Shown: positions 29,334 to 38,274, numbered from the stretch's first letter. The stretch is 64,000 bases of DNA from Sphingomonas glacialis (GCF_014653575.1 NZ_BNAQ01000001.1:1116001-1180000), one strand, 5' to 3'. Numbers and translations: made by a program. Notes: generated by a model from the letters alone, not told the origin.

Positions 29334-29953
29334 AGCGCCTTGTGCGCCTGCAGCGTCAGCCGCCACTGCGGGCGCGCCATGACGAGGTCGATCGCGGCGG
29401 CGTGATTGGCCTCGGCAGCGATGCTGTCGAGCGGTTGGATCAGATGATGCGCGAAGTCCCAGCTTTCGAACTCGGCGACATCGCTGCCCGGCTGCGGCCA
29501 GACGAGCTTCAATTCGTCGCCGCTGCGCTGGACAACTTCGCTCCCGGCCTTGGGGCTGATGCACACCCAGTCGATCCCGGGATGTACCGCGAGCGTCCCG
29601 TTGCTTTCGATTGCGATCTCGAAACCCGCGGCGTGGAGCGTGTCGACCAAGGCATCGTCGACTTGCAGCATCGGCTCGCCGCCGGTGAGCACGACGAAGC
29701 GATGCGCCGGGTCAGCGCCCCAGAAGTCCGCGACCGCCGCGACCAGTTCGACCGCATCGGCGAATTTCGCGCCGCCCGCGCCGTCGGTCCCGACGAAATC
29801 GGTATCGCAGAAGCGGCAAATCGCGCTCGCGCGGTCCTGCTCGCGCCCCGACCACAGATTGCACCCGGCAAAGCGGACGAACACCGCGCGCCGCCCGGCC
29901 TGCACGCCTTCGCCCTGCAGCGTGAGGAACATTTCCTTGACCGCGTACGACAT
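29321..29953 (-). CDS. queE: 7-carboxy-7-deazaguanine synthase
   Basis: 210 residues from the ATG at 29953 (MSYAVKEMFLTLQGEG). Radical-SAM enzyme of queuosine synthesis that contracts 6-carboxytetrahydropterin to 7-carboxy-7-deazaguanine. The iron-sulfur ligands have the spacing C-X14-C-X2-C (FAGCNLW then ICRFCDTDF) in place of the standard C-X3-C-X2-C, a known variant in some proteobacterial QueE proteins. The SAM-binding GGEPMLQ motif follows. The gene lies 4 bp from queC, in one operon. Confidence 0.96.
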   Translation of the reverse strand: MSYAVKEMFLTLQGEGVQAGRRAVFVRFAGCNLWSGREQDRASAICRFCDTDFVGTDGAGGAKFADAVELVAAVADFWGADPAHRFVVLTGGEPMLQVDDALVDTLHAAGFEIAIESNGTLAVHPGIDWVCISPKAGSEVVQRSGDELKLVWPQPGSDVAEFESWDFAHHLIQPLDSIAAEANHAAAIDLVMARPQWRLTLQAHKALGLR

Positions 29954-29957
29954 CGGA

Positions 29958-30668
29958 TCAGACCGCGTAGGCGGTGGGATCGGGAAACCCGGCTTCCGCG
30001 AAGCCCTTCTTGCGCAACCGGCAGCTGTCGCACACGCCGCAATGCAACCCACCCGGCGCGGGGTCGTAGCACGACCAGCTGAGCGCCGGATCGATCTTCA
30101 ACCGCGCCGCTTCGCGGACGATGTCGGCCTTGGTCATGTCCTGTAACGGCGCATGGATGCGGAACGGGCTGCCCTCGACGCCTGCCTTGGTGGCAAGTTC
30201 GGCAAGCCCCTCGAACGCAGCGATGAATTCGGGACGGCAATCGGGATAGCCCGAATAATCGAGCGCATTAACGCCGATGAACAGATCGCGCGCGCCCGCC
30301 GCTTCGGCCCAGCCGAGCGCAAGGCTGAGGAAGATCGTGTTGCGCGCCGGCACATAGGTCACCGGGATCCCCGGCTGGACGCCGTCCTTGGGCACGTCGA
30401 TATCGGCGGTCAGCGCCGATCCGCCGAACGCCGCGAGATCGAGCGGCAACATGACGTGTCGCTCGGCGCCGAGCACATGCGCGATCCGCCGCGCCGAAGC
30501 GAGCTCGAGCCGATGCCGCTGGTTATAATCGACCGACAGCGCGAGCAGCCGATAGCCCGCCTCGCGCGCAAAGGCCGCCGCGACCATCGAATCAAGACCG
30601 CCTGAGACCAAGACGACCGCAAGCGGTGCGGCGCCTGCAGGCGCTGCCGAAATGTTTTCGTTTGTCAT
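29958..30668 (-). CDS. queC: 7-cyano-7-deazaguanine synthase
   Basis: 236 residues. It converts 7-carboxy-7-deazaguanine to preQ0 with ATP and ammonia. The ATP PP-loop [13 protein letters not shown] is near residue 19-31, and the zinc-binding Cys cluster [17 protein letters not shown] is near the C-terminus. Directly upstream of queE. Confidence 0.97.
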   Translation of the reverse strand: MTNENISAAPAGAAPLAVVLVSGGLDSMVAAAFAREAGYRLLALSVDYNQRHRLELASARRIAHVLGAERHVMLPLDLAAFGGSALTADIDVPKDGVQPGIPVTYVPARNTIFLSLALGWAEAAGARDLFIGVNALDYSGYPDCRPEFIAAFEGLAELATKAGVEGSPFRIHAPLQDMTKADIVREAARLKIDPALSWSCYDPAPGGLHCGVCDSCRLRKKGFAEAGFPDPTAYAV

Positions 30669-30721
30669 AATCTCCCGCGGGTACCCCTCGCCCTCGCATT
30701 ACGCAAGTATAGCCCCGTCAG

Positions 30722-30747
30722 AAAAACGGGCCGCCCTTAGGCGGCCC
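30722..30747 (-). terminator. Rho-independent terminator on the minus strand
   Basis: GGGCCGCC and GGCGGCCC around a 4-nt loop, followed on the minus strand by GTTTTTC. It lies 100 bp after the stop of the exported protein at 30849 and 54 bp before queC, so it separates the two transcripts. Confidence 0.8.
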
Positions 30748-30848
30748 AGGGGATGCCCATCTCTGGGCGATTGGGAGAAAAGCGTGCGCTCACAAGAATT
30801 GCACGAACCCGTCCTAGTGCCGAAAGATTGAAAAGACCTTTACCGCGA

Positions 30849-31280
30849 TCACTTAAGGCGCGCGACACCTGCCGCGCAGTCGCCGACGCGACGCGCCTCA
30901 TATTGCTCGTCGAACGGCGCACCGCTCAGAATGCCCTGCGTCTCGAGATTGAAATTGCGCTGCGTCGCGACCTTGACGCTGGTCTGCCCATGGCCGGTCC
31001 CGGGGCAGACATAGGTCACCCGCGCGACATTGGCATCGTCGACCAGGACTTTGTGCTGGCACTGCGCGTTGCCATGCCCGAACTGGATAAGCGGGCGTGC
31101 ATCGGCGATGCAGATCGACCGCGGCGGCGCATCGCTATCGAGCGCCTTGAACTGCCATTCACCCGGTTCGATCCGCGCCAGCGCGGCCAGTGTCGGCGCG
31201 CCCGCTGGCGCTGCGGCGGCCAAGCCGCCCGTCGCTGCCAAGCCCGCAATCATCGCGCGCACCACGTTTCGCACTTGCAT
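30849..31280 (-). CDS. Small exported protein, DUF3617-like
   Basis: 143 residues from the ATG at 31280; a longer frame adds an Arg-rich tail with no signal. Signal peptide about 1-25 (MIAGLAATGGLAAAAPAG). The mature part has IEPGEWQFKALD, then Cys residues in RSICIADAR, NAQCQHKV, TYVCPGTG and VGDCAAGV. EPGEW near the start and the Cys spacing resemble the DUF3617 family of small periplasmic proteins. Function unknown. Confidence 0.7.
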   Translation of the reverse strand: MQVRNVVRAMIAGLAATGGLAAAAPAGAPTLAALARIEPGEWQFKALDSDAPPRSICIADARPLIQFGHGNAQCQHKVLVDDANVARVTYVCPGTGHGQTSVKVATQRNFNLETQGILSGAPFDEQYEARRVGDCAAGVARLK

Positions 31281-31371
31281 TGTATCGATCCCTGTCCGGC
31301 GGCGCGCCTCCGCACGGCCGGCTCGCTTCCAGACGCGTATCTGGGGATACACCCGGCCTGTTACAATGCGT

Positions 31372-32286
31372 TTACGTAACGATCTCGCTCGCGGCGGGAA
31401 CGGGGAATTTGGTCGCGCAAAACGCGCAATCGACGAAGATCACGCCGTTCTCATCGGCCATCGCCTGCTGCTCGGATGGCGGGAATTTGCCGAGCACTTG
31501 CGCGATGTAATCGGGCGAGCAGCGGCAGCCGCGCGCGAACGCGGTCTCGCCGTGGAGGCGGACTTCCTCCTCCTCGTTGAACAGGCGCCAGACGAGCGTC
31601 TCGAGCGGCAGCGCCGGGTCGGCAAGTTCGTCGGCCGCCATCGTCCCACCCAGGATCGCGACATGCTCCCACTCGGGATGGTCGAGCCGGGTGTGGAGCC
31701 GCTCGCGGCCATCCTCGCCCTCGGGGAGATGCTGGAGCAGCAGCCCGCCCGCGACGCGCTTGCCGTCCGCCGCGCGACCGACGCCAACGCGCACCAGCGT
31801 CGGGATCTGCTCGGACTGGAGGAAATAATGCTCGGCCGCTTCGCTCAGCGAGCTGCCGTCGAGCGGGACGATGCCCTGATAGCGCTCGCCCGTCGTCGCC
31901 TGGTCGAAGGTGATCGCGAGATAGCCTGCACCGAACAGCGCGAACAGGCTCGGCTCTTCCGGCCCTGCGGCGAGCCGCTCGGCATCGTATTGGACATAGC
32001 CGCGCAGTTCGCCGCCGCGATAATCGCACACCAGCAGCGTGACGATACCGTTCTGCGTCTGCGCCTGCATCGTCAGCTGACCGCCGGCATCCTTGAGCGT
32101 CGAGCCGATCAACGCGGCGAGCGTCAGTGCCTCGGCGAGCAACGCCTCGATCGCAGGCGGGTAAGCGTGTGCGGCGAGGATGGTGTCGAGCACCGGCCCG
32201 AGCCGCACGATGCGACCGCGCGCGTGGCGCTGCGGGATGGTGAAGCCGAGCGCGCGGTCGGTGTCGGTGGTGATCGGATCGGTCAT
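31372..32286 (-). CDS. hslO: Redox-regulated chaperone Hsp33
   Basis: 304 residues. Holdase activated by oxidative unfolding. The C-terminal zinc-binding cysteines are present as GCRCSPDY and DCAFCATKF (C-X-C and C-X2-C). The N-terminal core includes TLKDAGGQLTMQAQTQN and GYLAITFD. Third gene after argD and argF on the minus strand, a frequent alphaproteobacterial arrangement. Confidence 0.96.
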   Translation of the reverse strand: MTDPITTDTDRALGFTIPQRHARGRIVRLGPVLDTILAAHAYPPAIEALLAEALTLAALIGSTLKDAGGQLTMQAQTQNGIVTLLVCDYRGGELRGYVQYDAERLAAGPEEPSLFALFGAGYLAITFDQATTGERYQGIVPLDGSSLSEAAEHYFLQSEQIPTLVRVGVGRAADGKRVAGGLLLQHLPEGEDGRERLHTRLDHPEWEHVAILGGTMAADELADPALPLETLVWRLFNEEEEVRLHGETAFARGCRCSPDYIAQVLGKFPPSEQQAMADENGVIFVDCAFCATKFPVPAASEIVT

Positions 32287-32297
32287 CGCAAACTTTC

Positions 32298-32377
32298 GTC
32301 ACCCCAGCGAACGCTGGGGTCTCATGGGGCTCGGGAGCGCCCTACAGCCAGGAGATCCCGGCTTTCGCCGGGATGAC
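32298..32377. repeat. Family A paired-hairpin repeat between argF and hslO
   Basis: GTCACCCCAGCgaacGCTGGGG and ATCCCGGCtttcGCCGGGATGAC. The left arm is family A and the right arm is a diverged variant. Lies in a 117-bp intergenic gap within the presumed operon. Confidence 0.85.
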
Positions 32378-32403
32378 GGATATGGTGGACGCTCAGCGCG
32401 GGT

Positions 32404-33321
32404 TCAACCGATCTGACCGAAGCACCAGCGCAGCACCGATTTCTGCGCATGCAGCCGGTTCTCCGCCTCGGGCCAGATCAACGATTGCGGCCCGTCGATC
32501 ACCTCGGGCGTCACCTCCTCGCCGCGATGCGCGGGGAGGCAGTGGAGGAACACCGCTGCTGGATTGGCCTGCGCCATCAGCGCGGCGTCGACTTGATACG
32601 GCAGCATCGCCTTGAGCTTGGTGTCGGCATGCGCCTGCCCCATCGAGATCCAGGTATCGGTGATGACGACATCGGCACCCGCCACCGCCTCGGCGGGGTC
32701 CGAGACGACGCGCGCGCGCCCCGCGCCGCGGCCGATCACGGCATCGTCGGGCTGGAACCCTTGCGGGCACGCCGCGACGACGTCGAACTGCATCAGCCCG
32801 GCGGCCTCGACGATCGAGGCGAGGACGTTGTTGCCATCGCCGAGCCAGGCGACCTTGAGCCCGGGGAGCGGTTTGCCCGCCTCGAGAATCGTCAGCAGGT
32901 CGGCCATGATCTGGCACGGATGCGAATCGTCGGTCAGGCCGTTGATGACGGGGATCGTCGCATACTGTGCCATTTCCTCGAGCTTGGCGTGATCGTCGGT
33001 ACGCAGCATGATCGCGTCGCAATAGCCCGACAGCACGCGCGCGGTGTCGGCAACGGTCTCGCCGCGGCCAAGCTGCGTGGTGCCGGAGTCGAGGATCACC
33101 GAGCTGCCGCCGAGCTGGCGGATCGCCATGTCGAACGACACACGCGTACGAGTCGAGCTCTTTTCAAACACCATCGCGAGCGTGTGGCCGGCGAGCGGCG
33201 CGTCGGCATCGGGCTTGCCCTTGGGCCGGCCGGCGCGCGCCGCCTTGCGGTCGAGCGCATCGGCCAGCATCGCGGCCACGCCGTCAGGGCCGGCATCGGA
33301 AAGCGAGAGGAAGTTACGCAT
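32404..33321 (-). CDS. argF: Ornithine carbamoyltransferase
   Basis: 305 residues. It joins carbamoyl phosphate to ornithine to give citrulline. Motifs: the carbamoyl-phosphate site [18 protein letters not shown], the ornithine-binding region [10 protein letters not shown] and [14 protein letters not shown] with the catalytic Cys. Between argD and hslO. Confidence 0.97.
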   Translation of the reverse strand: MRNFLSLSDAGPDGVAAMLADALDRKAARAGRPKGKPDADAPLAGHTLAMVFEKSSTRTRVSFDMAIRQLGGSSVILDSGTTQLGRGETVADTARVLSGYCDAIMLRTDDHAKLEEMAQYATIPVINGLTDDSHPCQIMADLLTILEAGKPLPGLKVAWLGDGNNVLASIVEAAGLMQFDVVAACPQGFQPDDAVIGRGAGRARVVSDPAEAVAGADVVITDTWISMGQAHADTKLKAMLPYQVDAALMAQANPAAVFLHCLPAHRGEEVTPEVIDGPQSLIWPEAENRLHAQKSVLRWCFGQIG

Positions 33322-33336
33322 CCTAAATCCTTAATT

Positions 33337-33471
33337 CCCTCTCCCTCTGGGAGAGGGAGGGAGCGGCGAAGCCGCGGAAGGGTGAGGACAGGGTGTTGGC
33401 GTGCGCTGCCCTCACCCTTCCCACCCGGCTGCGCCGAGCGGGTCCCTTCCCTCTCCCAAAGGGAGAGGGAG
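33337..33471. repeat. Family C paired-hairpin repeat between argD and argF
   Basis: CCCTCTCCCTCTGGGAGAGGG, then AAGGGTGAGG ... CCTCACCCTTCC in the interior, then CCCTCTCCCAAAGGGAGAGGG. Outer and inner arms nest, so the whole 135 bp could fold into one long stem. Same family as 63626-63770. Confidence 0.9.
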
Positions 33472-33478
33472 TTTTAGC

Positions 33479-34678
33479 TCACGCCGCCACCGCCACGGGC
33501 GTGAAATCGCGCGCGCCGTCGCTCAGCTTCTGGACGAACTCGGCGATATGCGCGTCCTCGATCACCAGCGGCGGCAGGACGCGGACGACGTTCTCGCCCG
33601 CCGCGACCGTCAGCAGCCCGTGATGATCGCGCAGATGCGCCACGAAATCGCGTGCGACGACGGCATCCTTGAGCTTGATCCCGAACATCAGACCCTTGCC
33701 GCGCAAGCTGTCGAAGATCTGGTCGTAATTCGGCATCATCTGCTCGACCGAGGCGCGCAACCGCTCGCCCATCGCGGTCACATGCTCGAGGAACCCCGGC
33801 TCGAGCATCACGTCGAGGATCGCCTCGCCCGCCGCCATCGCCAGCGGGTTGCCGCCATAGGTCGAGCCATGCGTGCCGAATACCATCCCCTTGGCGGCTT
33901 CCTCGGTCGCGAGGCACGCGCCGAGCGGGAAACCGCCGGCGATGCCCTTGGCCGAGGACAGGATGTCAGGGGTGATGCCGTAATGTTCATACGCCCACAT
34001 CTTGCCGGTCCGGCCATAGCCGCACTGGACCTCGTCGAGCACCAGCAGCAGGCCGTGCTCGTCGCACGCCTTGCGCAGCCCTTGCAGGAACTCGATCGTC
34101 GACGCCGAGACGCCGCCCTCGCCCTGGATCGTCTCGACCATGAAGCCAGCCGTCGTATCGTCGATCAGGGCGAGCGCCGCTTCGAGATCGTTGAACGGCG
34201 CATAGGCGAAGCCCGGCAGCAGCGGTTCGAAGCCGTCGCGCATCTTGGGCTGGTTGGTCGCCGAGATCGCCCCCATCGTGCGCCCGTGAAAAGCGTTGTT
34301 GAAGGTGATCAGCGTCGTGCGCTGCGGATTGCCGTTGGCATAGTGATAGCGCCGCGCGGTCTTGATCGCGCATTCGACCGCTTCGGTGCCCGAATTGGTG
34401 AAGAACACCGTGTCGGCGAACGAATGCTCGACGATGCGCTGCGCGAGATGCTCGCCCTGCGGCGAACCGTAGAGATTGGAGACGTGCATCAGCGTGGCTG
34501 CTTGCTTGGCAATCGCCTCAACCAATTTGGGGTGGCCGTGGCCAAGCGCGTTGACCGCGATGCCGGCAGCGAAATCGAGATATTGCTCGCCTTGCTCGCC
34601 GTACAGATAGCAGCCTTCGCCTCGCACCGGGCGTACGCCGCACCGCGGGTACACAGGCATCAAAGCGGGGGTCGACAC
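33479..34678 (-). CDS. argD: Acetylornithine aminotransferase
   Basis: 399 residues from a GTG at 34678 with AGGAGA 6 nt upstream. PLP enzyme making N-acetylornithine. It has FTNSGTEAVECAIKTAR, the Schiff-base region LVLDEVQCGYGRTGKMW and SSAKGIAGGFPLGA with the PLP Lys, and HGSTYGGNPLA. First gene of argD-argF-hslO; a terminator-like hairpin lies right before its Shine-Dalgarno. Confidence 0.97.
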   Translation of the reverse strand: MSTPALMPVYPRCGVRPVRGEGCYLYGEQGEQYLDFAAGIAVNALGHGHPKLVEAIAKQAATLMHVSNLYGSPQGEHLAQRIVEHSFADTVFFTNSGTEAVECAIKTARRYHYANGNPQRTTLITFNNAFHGRTMGAISATNQPKMRDGFEPLLPGFAYAPFNDLEAALALIDDTTAGFMVETIQGEGGVSASTIEFLQGLRKACDEHGLLLVLDEVQCGYGRTGKMWAYEHYGITPDILSSAKGIAGGFPLGACLATEEAAKGMVFGTHGSTYGGNPLAMAAGEAILDVMLEPGFLEHVTAMGERLRASVEQMMPNYDQIFDSLRGKGLMFGIKLKDAVVARDFVAHLRDHHGLLTVAAGENVVRVLPPLVIEDAHIAEFVQKLSDGARDFTPVAVAA

Positions 34679-34691
34679 GGGCCGTCTCCTG

Positions 34692-34723
34692 AAAAAGCAA
34701 AAGGGCGACCCAACCGGTCGCCC
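34692..34723 (-). terminator. Terminator-like hairpin abutting the argD ribosome-binding site
   Basis: On the minus strand GGGCGACC - loop - GGTCGCCC is followed by TTTTGCTTTTT. It is 64 bp past the upstream gene's stop, so it may end that transcript. Its T run is two bases from argD's AGGAGA, so argD messages must start inside it or read through it. Confidence 0.7.
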
Positions 34724-34786
34724 GAATCCCGTTTTACGAAGATGCCGCCGCAAGCGCAACACCGCGCGGCATCGGCCGGGAAGACG

Positions 34787-35509
34787 CTATTGCGACGGGC
34801 CGACCGGCGCGATCTTCATGCCGTCGCCGAGTTGATCGACTCGCGTCAGCGCGACCCACTCGCCCTTTTGCAGCCCGGCGCTTACGCCGATGCCGTCGGG
34901 CGTCTGTTCGCCGAGCGTCACCGCGCGCCGCTGCACCCGCGCGCTCGCCAGATCGACGACATAGACCGCCGCCGCGCCTGTATGCGGACCGAGGATCGCG
35001 CTCGGCGGGACCGCGAGCATCGTCGTGCCAGCGCCCGTCGCGACAATTCGCGCGGTTGCCGACTGGCCAGCGGCGAAACGCGAATCACGCGGCAAGGTGA
35101 TTTCGACCTCTGATGCGCCCGCCTTGGGCGGCGCGATCCGGATTACGCGCCCGACGACGACATCGCCGTGGAATGCCGGAAAGCGGATTTGCGCGCTTGC
35201 GCCGAGCGTGATGCGCGCCGCGTCCGCCCAGGGCAGCGTGGCGAGCAAGGCATAGCCGGCGTTGGCGGCCTTCGCCCCCGGTGCCGCGGTCCCCGGCATC
35301 GCCTCGACCGCGCGCGCGGCGACCGTGCCGGGTCCGCTGACGGTTGCGGCAAACACCGTCCCGCCGACTTGTGCGATGCGGACTTGCGGTGCCTGCGGGG
35401 CTTGCGCCGTCGCCCCCGCCCCCGCCCCCGCCGTCGGGACGGCGTTTGGCGCAGCCTTGCCGCACGCCACAACGAGCAGCCCCATTCCCAGCGCGCACCA
35501 GATCCGCAT
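34787..35509 (-). CDS. Short periplasmic adaptor (membrane fusion) protein lacking a hairpin domain
   Basis: 240 residues from the ATG at 35509; signal/lipobox at VVACGKAAP. The part that follows GTVAAR jumps straight to ATLPWADAARITLGASAQIRF and the beta-barrel and membrane-proximal segments (GRVIRIAPPKAGASEVEITL, AVPPSAILGPHTGAAAVYVVD, LGEQTPDGIGVSAGLQKGEWV). The coiled-coil and most of the lipoyl region of a normal RND/ABC adaptor are missing. It follows an ABC-2 permease gene by 53 bp, so export is the likely theme. Confidence 0.72.
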   Translation of the reverse strand: MRIWCALGMGLLVVACGKAAPNAVPTAGAGAGATAQAPQAPQVRIAQVGGTVFAATVSGPGTVAARAVEAMPGTAAPGAKAANAGYALLATLPWADAARITLGASAQIRFPAFHGDVVVGRVIRIAPPKAGASEVEITLPRDSRFAAGQSATARIVATGAGTTMLAVPPSAILGPHTGAAAVYVVDLASARVQRRAVTLGEQTPDGIGVSAGLQKGEWVALTRVDQLGDGMKIAPVGPSQ

Positions 35510-35562
35510 CACCGACTCCTTCTGCCCGCGCGCTACGCCAAGCGCGCGCAACACGGAACGCC

Positions 35563-36411
35563 TCAGTTCTTGATCTTCCAGCCCGAGCGCAGCAGCGCGT
35601 AGCACAGCGTCCCGAGCGCGACGTCGATCGCGAGGATCACCGCGCCGCCGACCAGCACGGGCGAGTCGGCGGTGCCAAGGAAGCCGTAGCGGAAGCCCGA
35701 GATGATGTAGAAAAAGGGGTTCACATGGCTGAACGCGCGGAACGCGGGCGCGAGCGTATCGACTGAATAGAAGGTGCCCGACAGCAGCGTCAGCGGTGCG
35801 ATCACGAAATTCTGCACGGCGGCGGCATGATCGAACTTCTCCGCCCAGATCGAGGTCAGCACCCCGACCAGCGCCAGGAACGCCGAGCCGAGCAGCCCGA
35901 ACCACAGGATCGCGAGCGGATGGACGGGCACGATATGGACGCCCGGCCACAAGGCCATCGCGACCGACACGGCAAGCCCGACGCAAATCGCGCGCGTCAC
36001 CGCACCACCGACCATCGCGACGAGCAACTCGGCGGTCGACAACGGCGGCATCAGATAATCGACGATCGTCCCCTGGATCTTGCCGACCAGCAGCGAGAAG
36101 CTCGCATTGGCGAACGCGTTCTGTAGCATCCCCATCACGATCAGCCCGGGCGCGATGAAATCAGCGAAGGGAACCGCGACCCCACCGACCATCACCGGGC
36201 GCTTTCCGCCCGTCGCGACGGTGAAAATGATCAGGAACAGCAGCGTCGTGATCGCCGGCGCCCAGATCGTCTGCAGCTGCACCTTGAAGAAACGGCGCAC
36301 CTCCTTGATATAGAGCGTTCGAAGACCGCCCCAATTGACATTCCGGATGACCGGAACGCCGGGAGCGTTCATTTGGGTACGAATTTCGCCGATTGGGGGC
36401 TGGCTGCTCAT
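35563..36411 (-). CDS. ABC-2 type transporter permease
   Basis: 282 residues from the ATG at 36411; an internal ATG at 36372 is possible. Six membrane helices and the ABC-2 signatures (TLYIKEVRRFFKVQLQTIWAPAITTLLFLIIF, FADFIAPGLIVMGMLQNAFANASFSL, DYLMPPLSTAELLVAM, GTFYSVDTLAPAFRAFSHVNPFFY). No ATP-binding subunit is encoded beside it, so the ATPase must be elsewhere. The ATG faces gcrA across a 63-bp divergent gap. Confidence 0.9.
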   Translation of the reverse strand: MSSQPPIGEIRTQMNAPGVPVIRNVNWGGLRTLYIKEVRRFFKVQLQTIWAPAITTLLFLIIFTVATGGKRPVMVGGVAVPFADFIAPGLIVMGMLQNAFANASFSLLVGKIQGTIVDYLMPPLSTAELLVAMVGGAVTRAICVGLAVSVAMALWPGVHIVPVHPLAILWFGLLGSAFLALVGVLTSIWAEKFDHAAAVQNFVIAPLTLLSGTFYSVDTLAPAFRAFSHVNPFFYIISGFRYGFLGTADSPVLVGGAVILAIDVALGTLCYALLRSGWKIKN

Positions 36412-36474
36412 GGGGGTGTCGCTAAAGACTGCCGCCGCCGCCCGCAACCCCGGCATGACGATTGGGAAAATTGA

Positions 36475-37236
36475 ATGAGCTGGACCGACGAACGCATCGA
36501 TACGCTGCGCAAGCGCTGGGAAGCAGGCCAGACCGCAAGCCAGATCGCCGAGGAACTCGGTGGCGTCAGCCGCAACGCGGTGATCGGCAAGGCGCACCGC
36601 CTTGGCCTGCAGTCGCGTCCCTCGCCGGTCAAGCCGAACGAGCCAGCGGCCGCCACCGCCGCCGCGCCCGCACCGACGCCGGCCCCCGCGCCCGCACCAG
36701 TAGCACCGCCCAAGGCAGCGGCCCCGGTCGCACCCGCACCCAAGCCAGCGCCGCCTGCCCCGCGCCCGGCGGTCGTCGCAGCGCCCCCGGTCGCTGAGAT
36801 CGAAGACGAGGCTGAAGAACAGGAGGTCGCGGTCGAGGCCGATAGCGACGACGACACCGACGAGGCTGACGCAGCCCCCGTCGTCGTGCGTCCCGCGCCC
36901 CCGATCCTGCGCTCGGTCGGCCCCGGCGGCTTCCTGCGCCAGGCACCCGGCGAGCAGCAAGCGCCGATCACGCCCGCGCCGCCACGCCGCCTCGTACCCG
37001 CCAAGCCCTCGGCCGAAATGGCGGGCAAGACGACCTTGCTCGATCTCAACGACAAGATCTGCAAATGGCCGATCGGCCACCCGGGCGAACCCGACTTCCA
37101 CTTCTGCGGCGAGAAGGTGAACCCCGGTTTCCCCTATTGCGTCGGGCATTGTGGCCACGCGTATCAGGCGCAGCTGCCGCGCCGCGATCGCCGCCCCGCC
37201 CCGCCGCTCCCGTTCGGCGGCCCGCGCGCGCGCTGA
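36475..37236 (+). CDS. gcrA: Cell-cycle regulator GcrA
   Basis: 253 residues. GcrA binds methylated GANTC promoters and sigma70 RNA polymerase in Alphaproteobacteria. The N-terminal HTH-like DNA-binding segment (SWTDERIDTLRKRWEAG, VSRNAVIGKAHRLGL) is intact, and the C-terminal sigma-binding part (CKWPIGHPGEPDFHFCGEKV, GFPYCVGHCGHAYQ) has its conserved Cys/His. Between them is an unusually long Ala/Pro-rich linker (about 55-110) and an acidic stretch (EDEAEEQEV, SDDDTDEAD), so it is longer than Caulobacter GcrA. Confidence 0.96.
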   Translation: MSWTDERIDTLRKRWEAGQTASQIAEELGGVSRNAVIGKAHRLGLQSRPSPVKPNEPAAATAAAPAPTPAPAPAPVAPPKAAAPVAPAPKPAPPAPRPAVVAAPPVAEIEDEAEEQEVAVEADSDDDTDEADAAPVVVRPAPPILRSVGPGGFLRQAPGEQQAPITPAPPRRLVPAKPSAEMAGKTTLLDLNDKICKWPIGHPGEPDFHFCGEKVNPGFPYCVGHCGHAYQAQLPRRDRRPAPPLPFGGPRAR

Positions 37237-37260
37237 ACGCACGCGAAGCGTTACGAAAAA

Positions 37261-37293
37261 GGGGCGCCCGGCAGATGCCGGGCGCCCCTTTTT
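37261..37293. terminator. Bidirectional Rho-independent terminator
   Basis: 12-bp perfect stem GGGGCGCCCGGC / GCCGGGCGCCCC with an AGAT loop, TTTTT on the right and AAAAA on the left. Serves gcrA (plus) and the barrel protein gene (minus), which converge here. Confidence 0.9.
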
Positions 37294-37307
37294 GTTTGCT
37301 TGCGTTC

Positions 37308-37334
37308 GTCACCCCGGGAAACGCCCGGAGTGAC
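37308..37334. repeat. Single-hairpin remnant of a family A repeat
   Basis: GTCACCCCGGGaaacGCCCGGAGTGAC. Only one hairpin, with both GTCAC and GTGAC ends, unlike the paired form. Close to the barrel-protein stop codon. Confidence 0.7.
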
Positions 37335-37346
37335 GCGTCGCGGTTC

Positions 37347-38216
37347 CTAGAAGCGGAAGTTCGCGGTCGCACGCACGCTGTGCCAGCGGAACTTGTCGTC
37401 GCTGCGCTTGAAGTCGGTACCGCCAGTGTTCGGTGCGAGCACAAACGGATTGGTCGCCGGCGCTGTACCCTGCGTCACACGAACGCGATACTCATCGTCC
37501 TTATACTGGTTGTACAGATACTCGAGACCGATCGAGAAGTGACGACCGAGCTTCTGCTCGATGCCGCCGCCCGCGACGAAGCCCCATGCGTCATGCCGGC
37601 TGCCATTGTCGGCGAAGGCATTGGCGGTGTTGCTCGTGGCAAAGCTCGACTTGGTCTTGGCATAGGCGCCGCCACCGGTGGCATAGAACAGCGTCTTGTC
37701 GAACGCATAGCCGGCGCGCAGGCGGGCATTGGCGTCGAAGTCGACCTTGCGCGTCATGACATAGCTGGCAGGCGTCGTGCTGAAGCCCGAGACGCTGTCA
37801 CGCACCTGGCTCTTGCCGAACTCGCCGACGACGCCGATCACGAAATGGCCATACTGCTTGTCGAAGCCGATGCGGCCCGAATAGCTGATATTGTCCTTGT
37901 CGTTGGTGCAGCCGGTCAGCGCGCCGGTGCTGGTCGCGCGACCGTTGCAAAAACCGGCGCCGGGCTGCGCAGCGGTCGGGGCGAAGGCATTCGCGCCAGC
38001 TGCGGTCGTTACCAGCTCGTTGAAATTGCCGTCACGGTTGCGGTCGAACAGGATGCTCGAACCGACATCGTTGGGCTGCGCGTCGAAACCGACGGTGCCG
38101 CCGACATACAGGCCGTCGAACGGCTTTGGATCGGCCTCCTGCGCCAGGGCGGGGGCGGCGAAAGCGAGGCCGGCAACCAGCATGGTGGCGGCGGAAAGAA
38201 GAGACTTGGTACGCAT
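37347..38216 (-). CDS. Porin-family outer-membrane beta-barrel protein
   Basis: 289 residues. Signal peptide to about residue 26 (ALAQEADP). The mature part has alternating strands with typical outer-membrane turns (DGLYVGGTVGFDAQ, GRIGFDKQYGHFVIGVVGEFG, ARLRAGYAFDKTLFYATGGGAYA, GGGIEQKLGRHFSIGLEYLYNQY) and ends RATANFRF with the C-terminal Phe. It fits the OmpW/porin-family small barrels common in Sphingomonas. A well-conserved inverted repeat lies in the leader. Confidence 0.85.
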   Translation of the reverse strand: MRTKSLLSAATMLVAGLAFAAPALAQEADPKPFDGLYVGGTVGFDAQPNDVGSSILFDRNRDGNFNELVTTAAGANAFAPTAAQPGAGFCNGRATSTGALTGCTNDKDNISYSGRIGFDKQYGHFVIGVVGEFGKSQVRDSVSGFSTTPASYVMTRKVDFDANARLRAGYAFDKTLFYATGGGAYAKTKSSFATSNTANAFADNGSRHDAWGFVAGGGIEQKLGRHFSIGLEYLYNQYKDDEYRVRVTQGTAPATNPFVLAPNTGGTDFKRSDDKFRWHSVRATANFRF

Positions 38217-38274
38217 GGAAACTCCTGGGTTGCTGCTTCAGCGCAGGAGAGACGTGCGAGCGCGGCGCTTGGCC

